NCBI RefSeq assembly: GCF_051027545.1
Contig: NZ_CP194902.1
Coordinates: 930,001 to 994,000 of the forward strand
Length of the DNA: 64,000 nt
Reading direction: 5' to 3'
Source: Methylocaldum sp002005105
GTDB lineage: Bacteria > Pseudomonadota > Gammaproteobacteria > Methylococcales > Methylococcaceae
Shown here in pieces: positions 47,703 through 54,867 of this stretch. The position numbers were made by a program, and so were the translations under genes. The notes under the pieces are model-generated. The model was not told the origin of the DNA and did no database searches. It saw only the letters and a program-made list of their open reading frames with translations. The stretch's first letter is position 1. Each line of letters starts with the position of its first letter.

Positions 47703-47903
47703 TCAACAAATGTGCCGACCCGTATTCAAGCCGGCCGACTGCAACAGGCGTCTGGAAAAATCTTTCGAAGGCAGATCCAGACAGTGGAAATCCTCGGCGT
47801 GCCGATTTCCGTTCTCGAGTAGTCTGACCAGTTTGATGGCGGACTTTGCAGCCGCATGCCGTCGGCGGACTGATTGAAAAACCGTACGGTCGACGGAGTT
47901 CAC
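47703..47903 (-). CDS. Tiny hypothetical protein, first gene behind the Fur-box promoter
   Basis: I place the start at a GTG (47903), preceded by GGGAG at good distance. The 66-residue product runs from VNSVDRTVFQSVRRRHAAAK to LQSAGLNTGRHIC. A longer frame upstream would need a start inside the promoter and operator and lacks a ribosome-binding site. It is basic, with two cysteines near the C-terminal half, and I recognise no family. It is followed by the 78-residue gene. Confidence 0.55.
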   Translation of the reverse strand: MNSVDRTVFQSVRRRHAAAKSAIKLVRLLENGNRHAEDFHCLDLPSKDFSRRLLQSAGLNTGRHIC

Positions 47904-47937
47904 GGCACGACTCCCGAAACTAATGAACACGCCACAA

Positions 47938-47965
47938 ATGATAATCGTTCTCATTTCGGTGTCAA
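47938..47965 (-). promoter_or_regulatory. Sigma-70 promoter overlapped by a Fur box
   Basis: On the minus strand TTGACA (47960-47965) and TATCAT (47938-47943) are separated by 16 bp, giving a strong vegetative promoter. The sequence TGATAATCGTTCTCA (47939-47953) matches the 7-1-7 Fur consensus TGATAATnATTATCA at 12 of 14 defined positions and covers the -10 and spacer. Iron-bound Fur would block this promoter, so the downstream mini-operon should be iron-repressed. Confidence 0.72.
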
Positions 47966-48199
47966 CCCCCGTATTCCGGTTACGAATTGATTTTTGAAAC
48001 AAGGCGCGAAGCCGCTTGATTTGTGCGGCTCAGTTCACGGTCGGGCAGGATTCGGTATCTATACTTGGATCACTGGAGTGTCGGCGCCGGACTGCGATAC
48101 ATGAAACGAGGTTCTCGGCGTAACGACAGCGTTTCGATGATGCGGGACGCAAATCCGCGGTCGTTATCAAACTACCCTTTCAGCCGAGGAAGAATGCCT

Positions 48200-49420
48200 A
48201 TGAAGTTCAAGAATTACCTCAAGCTCCTGGTCTACAAGGACGGCTCGGATCTTTATCTCACCGCTGGCGCTCCCCCCGCAGCCAAATTTCAGGGGAAGCT
48301 GACGCCTGTCGATACCATTGAACTGACCGACGACATGATCAAAGAGACCGCCTATTCGGTCATGGATGAAGGCCAGCGGCGGGATTTCGAGCGGCGTCCG
48401 GAAATGAATCTCGCCATCAGCGAGGAAGGCGTGGGGCGTTTTCGCGTGAACATCTTCAAGCAGCGCAACGCCCATGCGATGGTGGTGCGGAATATCAAGG
48501 TCAACATTCCCAAGGTCGATGATCTGGGTCTGCCGGAAGTCCTCAAAAACGTCATCATGGAAAAACGGGGACTGATTCTCTTCGTCGGCGCCACCGGTTC
48601 CGGCAAATCGACCTCGCTGGCGGCACTGATCGACTATCGCAACAGCAACTCCGCCGGGCACATCATCACCATCGAAGACCCGATCGAATTCATGCACCCC
48701 CACAAAAAGTGCCTGGTGAATCAGCGGGAGGTCGGCGTCGATACCCAGACTTACGAAGACGCTCTCAAGAACACGCTCCGGCAGGCGCCCGACGTCATCC
48801 TGATCGGCGAAATCCGTTCCCAGGACACGATGGAGTACGCCATCAATTTCGCGGAAACCGGCCACCTGTGCCTGTCGACCCTGCACGCCAACAACTCGAA
48901 TCAGGCGCTCGACCGAATCATCAATTTCTTCCCCGAAGAGCGGCGGAATCAGCTGTTATTGGATTTGTCCCTCAACCTGAGGGCTTTCGTCTCGCAGCGC
49001 CTGGTGCCGACGGTGGACGGCAAGCGAGCCGCCGCCATCGAGATTCTGCTCGGAACGCCCCTGGTCTGCGATTTGATCCGGAAGGGCGAAGTCCACGCGA
49101 TCAAGGAAGTCATGGAGAAATCCGAAGGTTTGGGCATGCAAACTTTCGACAGCCATTTGGTGAAGCTGTACCAGGCCGGCCGGATTACCGCCGAAGAAGC
49201 CATCCGCAATGCGGACTCGGCCAACAACGTCAGATTGAAAATCAGCCTGGGCCAGCAGCGTGCTCCCAAGGACACATCGCCGGAAAATACGGAGTCTCCT
49301 CAAGATCAGAGCAGCGAAAAAACCGAGAGCGCTCAAACCGGCGAGTCGCCATTCGGCACGATGAATCTGAGCCTGGAGCCCGTCGGCGATGAGAGCGAGA
49401 AGACCGAGGAGTCCCATTGA
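48200..49420 (+). CDS. pilU: Type IV pilus retraction ATPase PilU
   Basis: The 406-residue hexameric ATPase has Walker A GATGSGKST (130-138), the Asp box ITIEDPIEF, Walker B DVILIGEIRSQDT, and the His box ETGHLCLSTLHANN. The start MKFKNYLKLLVYKDGSDLYL aligns with PilU N-termini, so I use ATG 48200; a nearby ATG at 48194 is an alternative, and the GAGGAAG upstream serves either. The C-terminal 60 or so residues are an acidic Ser/Glu-rich tail. PilU normally acts with PilT in pilus retraction; pilT is not next to it here. Confidence 0.92.
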   Translation: MKFKNYLKLLVYKDGSDLYLTAGAPPAAKFQGKLTPVDTIELTDDMIKETAYSVMDEGQRRDFERRPEMNLAISEEGVGRFRVNIFKQRNAHAMVVRNIKVNIPKVDDLGLPEVLKNVIMEKRGLILFVGATGSGKSTSLAALIDYRNSNSAGHIITIEDPIEFMHPHKKCLVNQREVGVDTQTYEDALKNTLRQAPDVILIGEIRSQDTMEYAINFAETGHLCLSTLHANNSNQALDRIINFFPEERRNQLLLDLSLNLRAFVSQRLVPTVDGKRAAAIEILLGTPLVCDLIRKGEVHAIKEVMEKSEGLGMQTFDSHLVKLYQAGRITAEEAIRNADSANNVRLKISLGQQRAPKDTSPENTESPQDQSSEKTESAQTGESPFGTMNLSLEPVGDESEKTEESH

Positions 49421-49854
49421 GTCTTCCTGATCGCGAATCCTGGAAGAGCTTTCAGGCCAGGACACTTCTCGCCGCCCGATGCATCTCCTCGCCACCGCCG
49501 ACCTAGACTAGACGCGAAGATGTGTGGCGCCGGATTCCCAATGTCGTATCGGATCAAATACCGGCCCGATTTGTAAGCTTTAGCTGACTTGACGTATGTC
49601 GCAATAACGATTCACCATCGCGCCGCCTCGGTTCTCCGTATGCTCGAAATCCGGCCTTTCTGGAGTAACAGCCTCGGGCATAGCGTCCCAATCCGGGCAC
49701 AAAAGGGGCAGTCGATTTGAAATTTGAGCTGTAAAAATGGCTTCATGGTTTTCAAACAGCGCGTCGGCTTTAGGAACGCGGTTTATACACCTTCAAGGCG
49801 TAAGGTCTTGCCCTTTCGGGGCGCCCAATTCTAGTTAGGCTGGGGGAGAGTCGG
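49421..49854. other. Intergenic region after pilU
   Basis: About 430 bp with no credible gene. It is more AT-rich than the flanks towards its right end. A GGGGGAGAG ribosome-binding site for the next gene closes the region. I see no terminator hairpin close to the pilU stop. Confidence 0.4.
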
Positions 49855-50301
49855 ATGAACGAAGAGAAAATTCCGCTCACCGAATCACTGGGCATGTTTA
49901 ATACATACTCAGTCGAAGTCCGATCTAAGATCGATGCTTTGGTAAGACAAGTTCTTTTCCTAAGCGGCGGCGTTCAGGCAATCACTATCGGTGCATTTCT
50001 GAACGGAATACCGCCGCAATTCCCATCGGAAGCTATCTCGCTTCTGAAAAACGGATGGTTGCTCTTGTCGGCAAGCATAGTCTTTTCACTCTTGTTTATG
50101 CTCGGGCAGGTTTTTGCGATGATCGCTGTCGGCTTGAAGTTCTCTGCCAAGCTTAGGAACAGCCGGGCCGGCGCTGAAATTATGAACGCGCCTATGCCAC
50201 TGAGGGTGTTCAACTGGGTTGTTGGGCTTTCTGCATTCCTTGCCTGCGCTGGCGGTGTCGTCGCCCTATCAAAAGCAGCAATGTCGCTGATAGGTGCATA
50301 A
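49855..50301 (+). CDS. Hypothetical inner-membrane protein
   Basis: The 148-residue protein has an amphipathic N-terminus followed by hydrophobic segments around VLFLSGGVQAITIGAFLNGI, WLLLSASIVFSLLFMLGQVF and WVVGLSAFLACAGGVVALSK. The gene is visibly less GC-rich than its neighbours and sits in a patch with HigBA and dispersed repeats, so it may be acquired. The ribosome-binding site is excellent. I recognise no family. Confidence 0.72.
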   Translation: MNEEKIPLTESLGMFNTYSVEVRSKIDALVRQVLFLSGGVQAITIGAFLNGIPPQFPSEAISLLKNGWLLLSASIVFSLLFMLGQVFAMIAVGLKFSAKLRNSRAGAEIMNAPMPLRVFNWVVGLSAFLACAGGVVALSKAAMSLIGA

Positions 50302-50326
50302 CTTACCTGCAAGGATTGCAGCCCAT

Positions 50327-50357
50327 GTAGGATGGGTAGAGCCAAGCGAAACCCATC
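50327..50357 (+). repeat. Dispersed intergenic repeat (GTAGGATGGGTAGAG type)
   Basis: GTAGGATGGGTAGAGCCAAG followed by CGAAACCCATC. It is almost identical to the inverted copy at 10840-10870 and follows the membrane-protein gene directly. Confidence 0.7.
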
Positions 50358-50416
50358 ATTCCAGAGTCGTGATACGTCATGGACGTTTTTTATGGATATC
50401 AGTCCGCATAGCACGT

Positions 50417-50490
50417 GTAGGATGCCGTGACGCAGGAACCGCATCGTTCAAATTCGCGATCGATGCGCCTCCTACGTCGGCACATCCTAC
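50417..50490. repeat. 74-bp palindromic repeat (GTAGGATG ends)
   Basis: Perfect 8-bp terminal inverted repeats GTAGGATG (50417-50424) and CATCCTAC (50483-50490) enclose further partial symmetry (CCGCATCG/CGATGCG). The right half inverted resembles the sequence at 32298-32330. Confidence 0.65.
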
Positions 50491-50558
50491 GCGGGCTCCG
50501 GGTAACTGGTGCTCTTATCTTACGAATCTTACGAGATCCAACCCAGCAATAGTGGCGC

Positions 50559-50596
50559 TTGACAATACTAACGCCTCTCGTCAGCATTGTTGTCAT
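50559..50596 (+). promoter_or_regulatory. Probable higBA promoter/operator
   Basis: TTGACA at 50559-50564 could be a -35 element. TGACAA at 50560 and TTGTCA at 50590-50595 form the ends of an imperfect inverted repeat with CTAACG/CGTCAG inside, overlapping the toxin start. Autorepression by the antitoxin through such a palindrome is typical of HigBA systems. No clear -10 is visible. Confidence 0.4.
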
Positions 50597-50873
50597 GATC
50601 GAATCGTTCAAATGCCGCGAAACGGAGGCCCTGTTCAGAGGTGAGCGAGTTCCACGTTTCGTCAATATCGAACGAGTGGCGCTCCGAAAACTGACGCAGC
50701 TTGATGTCGCGGGGCGCTTGGAGGACCTGAGAGTACCTCCCCAAAATCGGCTGGAAGCCTTGAAAGGTGACCGAAAGGATCAGTGGAGCATTCGCATTAA
50801 CGACCAGTGGCGCGTTTGTTTCCGCTTTGAGAGCGGCAAGGCTTTCGACGTCGAGATAGTCGATTACCATTGA
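50595..50873 (+). CDS. higB: HigB-type RelE-family toxin
   Basis: The 92-residue protein starts MIESFKCRETEALFRGERVP and contains LEALKGDRKDQWSIRINDQW and RVCFRFESGKAFDVEIVDYH, the hallmarks of HigB ribosome-dependent mRNA interferases. The ATG at 50595 gives the usual length; the upstream extension of the frame is not family-like. The antitoxin gene follows 10 bp later, the inverted toxin-antitoxin order typical of hig loci. Confidence 0.93.
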   Translation: MIESFKCRETEALFRGERVPRFVNIERVALRKLTQLDVAGRLEDLRVPPQNRLEALKGDRKDQWSIRINDQWRVCFRFESGKAFDVEIVDYH

Positions 50874-50883
50874 GAGGATACTT

Positions 50884-51189
50884 ATGCGCGATATTGCTCC
50901 TGTTTCTCCCGGCGAACTGCTCCTCGAAGAGTTCCTGAATCCGATGGGTATCACCCAGTACAGGTTGGCGAAGGAGATCGGCGTGTCCCAACGCCGCATC
51001 GGAGAAATAGTCGCTGGAAAACGCTCCGTTACCGCGGATACCGATCTTCGATTGTGTCGTTTTTTCGGCTTGTCCGATGGTTATTGGCTCCGCGCCCAAG
51101 CTCATTACGACACTATGATCGCGCGCGAGACGATGGCCGAAACCCTCGCACATATTCGGCCTTGGGCTGAAACGCACCCGGATTCATAA
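50884..51189 (+). CDS. higA: HigA-type antitoxin
   Basis: The 101-residue protein has an N-terminal helix-turn-helix of the Xre type (GITQYRLAKEIGVSQRRIGE IVAGKRSVTAD) and begins with the HigA-like phrase PVSPGELLLEEFLNPMG. It should neutralise the preceding HigB toxin and repress the operon. GAGAGGAT precedes its ATG. Confidence 0.93.
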   Translation: MRDIAPVSPGELLLEEFLNPMGITQYRLAKEIGVSQRRIGEIVAGKRSVTADTDLRLCRFFGLSDGYWLRAQAHYDTMIARETMAETLAHIRPWAETHPDS

Positions 51190-51232
51190 TTCGGTCTGAC
51201 GCTTCCCTCAACCTGACCGCCCAACAGACCGC

Positions 51233-51264
51233 GTAGGACGCATTAGCGTTGACGTAATGCGCCG
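51233..51264 (+). repeat. Dispersed intergenic repeat (GTAGGACGCATTAGCG type)
   Basis: GTAGGACGCATTAGCGTTGA followed by CGTAATGCGCC forms a hairpin (GCATTA/TAATGC). It belongs to the general class of GTAGG-starting short repeats in this window. It lies between higA and the convergent rlmJ. Confidence 0.5.
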
Positions 51265-51306
51265 AATGGAACGTCTGCATACGGTGCACGATATTTCGCC
51301 CTTGGC

Positions 51307-52149
51307 TCACTCCCCAACCAACCACTCCACCCGCCACGTCCCTTGGCCATCCACCGCCAGTTTTTCCCACAGCCAAGGCAACAGACTGCGCAGTTCCTCT
51401 TCCAGTTTCCAGGGCGGGTTGATGATGACCATGCCGCTGCCGTTCAGGCGGAGGGTTTCGTCAGGGTCGAGTATCGAGAATTCCGCGACCAACACCTTGC
51501 GGATGCCGGATTTCTTGAAACGGCGTAGAAAATCGTCCGCCGTGGCGCGATCCTGGATCGGATACCAGACTGCAAAAATACCGGTCGCCCAACGCCGATA
51601 AGCCTCCTTCACGGCGTCCAGCAGACGCCGCCACTCGTCTTTGAGCTCAAAGGCCGGATCGATCAGCACCAGGCCCCGCCGTTCGGAAGGCGGCAGCAAC
51701 GCCTTGAGCGCCTGATAGGCGTCGAGATGATGGATCTTGACTTGCTTGTCGCCGGCGAATTCCTCGCCGAGTACCTTGACTTCGTTGGGATGAAGTTCGG
51801 AAAGCGTCATCCGATCGCCTGGGCGCAGGTAGTACCGGACGATATGGGGAGAGCCGGGATAAAAGCGCAGTTTGCCGTCGGAATTCAAAGCGCGCACGGC
51901 TCCGAGATAGTTCAGGATCGCCTCGGGCGCGTCTTTAACCTCCCACAATGGACCGATACCGGTTTTGTACTCGCGATTCTTGCGGGCTATCGCCGAGCCG
52001 AGATCGTAACGCCCGGCCGCGGCATGGGTGTCCAGATAGAAAAACGGCTTTTCCTTGCGCAGCAGCGAGCGAACTAGCAGGGTCAAAACCAGATGTTTGA
52101 ATACATCGGCATGATTGCCGGCGTGAAAGCCGTGGCGGTAGCTCAGCAT
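51307..52149 (-). CDS. rlmJ: 23S rRNA (adenine(2030)-N6)-methyltransferase RlmJ
   Basis: The 280-residue protein starts LSYRHGFHAGNHADVFKH, a clear RlmJ hallmark, and contains YLDTHAAAGRYDL for cofactor binding and RRGLVLIDPAFELKDEW. The usual catalytic motif is DPPY/DPPF; here the second proline is alanine (DPAF). RlmJ methylates A2030 of 23S rRNA using S-adenosylmethionine. The gene is on the same strand as ppa, which lies upstream. Confidence 0.93.
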   Translation of the reverse strand: MLSYRHGFHAGNHADVFKHLVLTLLVRSLLRKEKPFFYLDTHAAAGRYDLGSAIARKNREYKTGIGPLWEVKDAPEAILNYLGAVRALNSDGKLRFYPGSPHIVRYYLRPGDRMTLSELHPNEVKVLGEEFAGDKQVKIHHLDAYQALKALLPPSERRGLVLIDPAFELKDEWRRLLDAVKEAYRRWATGIFAVWYPIQDRATADDFLRRFKKSGIRKVLVAEFSILDPDETLRLNGSGMVIINPPWKLEEELRSLLPWLWEKLAVDGQGTWRVEWLVGE

Positions 52150-52195
52150 GGATTACGACGTTTAATGGGAAGACGGGCTCTCGGTCGGAGACTGA

Positions 52196-52744
52196 TCAGA
52201 AATTCGGCTTTTTCTTGGCCGAGTTGTAACGTTCGATGCTGCTGGTGATTTCCTGCTTCGCTTCCTCGCCGTCGTACCAGCCGTCGATCTTGACCCATTT
52301 GCCGGGTTCCAGGTCCTTATAGTGCTCGAAGAAGTGTGCGATTTGGGCGAGCAGACTGTCGGGAATGTCGCGGAAGGAGTTGACCTTGCTGTAAAGCGGG
52401 GTCAATTTGTCGTGGGGAACCGCGATAATCTTGCAGTCGCCGCCGGCTTCGTCGGTCATTTTCAATAGACCGATCGGCCGGCAGCGAACCACCGATCCGC
52501 TCAATAGTTTCCAGGGAGCGACCACCAGTACGTCCACGGGGTCGCCGTCTTCCGACAAAGTGTGCGGAACGTAACCGTAATTGCAGGGATATTGCATCGC
52601 CGTGCCCATGAAGCGGTCGACGAAAAGCGCTCCGGTTTCTTTATCGATCTCATACTTCACCGGATCGCTGTACGCCGGGATTTCGATGACCACGTTGATG
52701 TCGTTCGGAACGCTCTTGCCGGAACTGACTTTCATCAAAGACAT
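52196..52744 (-). CDS. ppa: Inorganic pyrophosphatase
   Basis: The 182-residue family I pyrophosphatase has the signature EDGDPVDVLVV with the metal-binding aspartates, and conserved KYEIDKETGALFVDRFM, YPCNYGYVPHTL and HFFEHYKDLEPGKWVKIDGW. It hydrolyses pyrophosphate to drive biosynthesis, including the metK reaction nearby. The N-terminus MSLMKV matches the family. Confidence 0.96.
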   Translation of the reverse strand: MSLMKVSSGKSVPNDINVVIEIPAYSDPVKYEIDKETGALFVDRFMGTAMQYPCNYGYVPHTLSEDGDPVDVLVVAPWKLLSGSVVRCRPIGLLKMTDEAGGDCKIIAVPHDKLTPLYSKVNSFRDIPDSLLAQIAHFFEHYKDLEPGKWVKIDGWYDGEEAKQEITSSIERYNSAKKKPNF

Positions 52745-52910
52745 GGGGTCGGATACTCCTTTAGCTGAGGTAAAACTGCGGGATTATAGCAATGTTTGCT
52801 GGTCGGCCGGTTGGTAAGGAACTGTGGACGATATGATGCGACATTCCCGGCAAGATCAGCCATCAAATAGGCTATTTCCTGGATGAGGTCTAATTTTTGG
52901 GCATAAAACC

Positions 52911-53396
52911 GTGAACCCTTTGCTTTTTAAAGCTCACCCTTTACTGTATCTTTCAGCCGATCTCTTACTCCGCCCGTCCGCGTACTCGGTCGACGATTTT
53001 TCCAGGCTGGTCCTGATTTACCTCATCATCAATCTTCCGTGGATGGCGGCATTGCGGTTCGCGGTGCGACGAACGGTCGGAATCCGCCTGACGCTCCCCC
53101 GCGCTTACGGCCTCGCCTTGCCGTCCGCCGTGGTTTACGCGCCGCTGATGCTCACGGTGTCGAGCGACATACTGGCGCATGCATTTCGCCTGGAAGAACG
53201 GTATATCCTGATTTTTGTAATCGCGGTGGCATCACAGATGCTCGGTGCTCTTTACGGCTTTGGCGTCCGCTTCGATCGGACTGGACGACCGATCGGCATT
53301 CGCGCCGGCCTCGTCGTCTCCTTGTTTCTTCTGTTAGCATCGATTCCGTTTAGCTTTCTGCTGCTCGGGCTGAATGCGGTTTTCCGGGTGATTTGA
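52911..53396 (+). CDS. Hypothetical four-helix membrane protein
   Basis: The 161-residue protein has about four hydrophobic segments, including LVLIYLIINLPWMAALRFAV, YGLALPSAVVYAPLMLTVSS, YILIFVIAVASQMLGALYGF and a late GLVVSLFLLLASIPFSFLLL. It lies between ppa (divergent) and metK. I recognise no family. Confidence 0.65.
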   Translation: MNPLLFKAHPLLYLSADLLLRPSAYSVDDFSRLVLIYLIINLPWMAALRFAVRRTVGIRLTLPRAYGLALPSAVVYAPLMLTVSSDILAHAFRLEERYILIFVIAVASQMLGALYGFGVRFDRTGRPIGIRAGLVVSLFLLLASIPFSFLLLGLNAVFRVI

Positions 53397-53457
53397 GACT
53401 GCGCCGGATGCCCATTGACTTTTGCCGCAAAAATTTGGTCGGTCTATCCCATTACCC

Positions 53458-53482
53458 TATAATGGCGGGCTTTTAGGCCCGC
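53458..53482 (+). promoter_or_regulatory. metK promoter -10 and leader hairpin
   Basis: A perfect TATAAT lies at 53458-53463 with a weak TTGGTC 17 bp upstream. Immediately downstream, GCGGGC and GCCCGC form a 6-bp stem with a six-base loop (53465-53482), at or near the 5' end of the transcript. I see no known SAM riboswitch fold here. Confidence 0.5.
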
Positions 53483-53514
53483 TCGTAATCACCGTTTTTA
53501 AGGAAGGTCATACT

Positions 53515-54684
53515 GTGAGCAACAACTTTATCTTTACTTCCGAATCCGTTTCCGAAGGCCATCCGGACAAGATCGCCGATCAAGTCTCCGATGCCGTTCT
53601 GGACGAAATGCTGAGACAAGACCCGAGGGCCAGAGTGGCCGTCGAAACCTTGGTCAAGACCGGAATGGTGATTTTGGCGGGCGAAGTTACCACATCGGCC
53701 TGGGTGGATACCGAGACGCTGGTACGCCAGGTCGTGCGCGAAATCGGCTACGACGATCCGTCGATCGGGTTCGACTGGGAAAGCTGCGCGGTGCTCACGG
53801 CCATCGGTAAACAGTCGCCCGACATCGCCATGGGCGTCGACGAATCCGACGACCACGAACAAGGAGCCGGCGATCAGGGCCTGATGTTCGGTTACGCGTC
53901 CAACGAGACCGATGTGTTGATGCCGGCTCCCATCACTTACGCCCACCGGCTGGTGCAGCGCCAGGCGGAAGTGAGAAAAAAGAAATTTCTGCCCTGGCTG
54001 CGTCCTGACGCCAAGAGCCAGGTGACCTTCCGCTACGAGGACAACAAGCCGGTCGCCATCGATGCCGTGGTTCTGTCCACCCAACACTCACCGGATATCG
54101 ATCCGAAAATCCTGCGTGAGGCGGTGATGGACGAAATCATCCTCCACGTCCTTCCGAAAGAATGGCTGCACAAGGACACCAAGTACTTCATCAACCCCAC
54201 CGGCAAGTTCGTCATCGGCGGTCCGGTCGGCGACTGCGGACTGACCGGCCGCAAGATCATCGTCGATTCCTACGGCGGCATGGCACGGCACGGCGGCGGC
54301 GCATTCAGCGGCAAGGACCCGTCCAAGGTGGACCGCTCGGCGGCATACATGGGCCGCTACGTGGCCAAGAACATCGTGGCCGCCGGCTTGGCCGAACGCT
54401 GCGAAATTCAGGTGTCCTATGCCATCGGGGTGGCCGAGCCGACCTCCATCAGCGTCAATACCTTCGGGACGGGCGTCATTGCCGAGGAACGCCTGGTGCA
54501 ACTGGTGCGCGAGTATTTCGATCTGCGGCCGAAAGGGCTGATCCGCATGCTGGATCTTCTGCAGCCGATTTATCGTCCCACGGCCGCTTACGGACATTTC
54601 GGCCGTACCGAGGACACGTTTACCTGGGAAAAGACCGACAAGGCCGAGGCGCTGCGCGAAGCGGCCGGCTTATCCGCTCTGTAA
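53515..54684 (+). CDS. metK: S-adenosylmethionine synthetase
   Basis: MetK makes S-adenosylmethionine from methionine and ATP. The 389-residue protein has FTSESVSEGHPDKIADQVSD at the N-terminus, GAGDQGLMFGYA, the lysine-rich KKKFLPWLRPDAKSQVT and the P-loop-like GGGAFSGKDPSKVDRSAAY. The GTG start at 53515 is preceded by AAGGAAGG; the frame extends upstream but without family similarity. It is followed by an SAH riboswitch and ahcY, forming an activated-methyl-cycle cluster. Confidence 0.96.
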   Translation: MSNNFIFTSESVSEGHPDKIADQVSDAVLDEMLRQDPRARVAVETLVKTGMVILAGEVTTSAWVDTETLVRQVVREIGYDDPSIGFDWESCAVLTAIGKQSPDIAMGVDESDDHEQGAGDQGLMFGYASNETDVLMPAPITYAHRLVQRQAEVRKKKFLPWLRPDAKSQVTFRYEDNKPVAIDAVVLSTQHSPDIDPKILREAVMDEIILHVLPKEWLHKDTKYFINPTGKFVIGGPVGDCGLTGRKIIVDSYGGMARHGGGAFSGKDPSKVDRSAAYMGRYVAKNIVAAGLAERCEIQVSYAIGVAEPTSISVNTFGTGVIAEERLVQLVREYFDLRPKGLIRMLDLLQPIYRPTAAYGHFGRTEDTFTWEKTDKAEALREAAGLSAL

Positions 54685-54724
54685 TGTTTTACCCGGCCGC
54701 CGGGTGAGGCGGTGTTGTGCAGGC

Positions 54725-54791
54725 TGAGGAGCGCTGCGACGGGACATCCGCCAGGCTCGGTCGGCGCAACTGTTATGTCAACGGCGCTCGG
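54725..54791 (+). promoter_or_regulatory. SAH riboswitch upstream of ahcY
   Basis: The conserved core of the S-adenosylhomocysteine riboswitch is visible: GAGGAGCGCTGCGACGGG, then CCAGGCTCGG, then CAACGGCGCTCG pairing back to the first segment. It lies 77 bp ahead of the ahcY start. In known examples SAH binding turns on expression of SAH hydrolase to remove the inhibitory product of methyl transfer. A hairpin (CTGGTC/GACCAG, about 54802-54822) downstream may belong to the switching element. Confidence 0.93.
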
Positions 54792-54867
54792 TTCATCTCC
54801 GCTGGTCGGGACACCTGACCAGTGTTTGTGGCCGGTGGAGAAATTCACGCAATGAGGAGCATGAAAC

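Noticed and set aside
49834..49840. GTTAGGC before the membrane-protein gene, like an integron attC/attI core
   Set aside because: No matching RYYYAAC partner or hairpin lies at attC distance on either side of the gene, and there is no integrase. A seven-base match is expected by chance.
53397..53514. A SAM riboswitch ahead of metK
   Set aside because: The leader holds only a short 6-bp hairpin and is too short for known SAM aptamers; no conserved core is visible.
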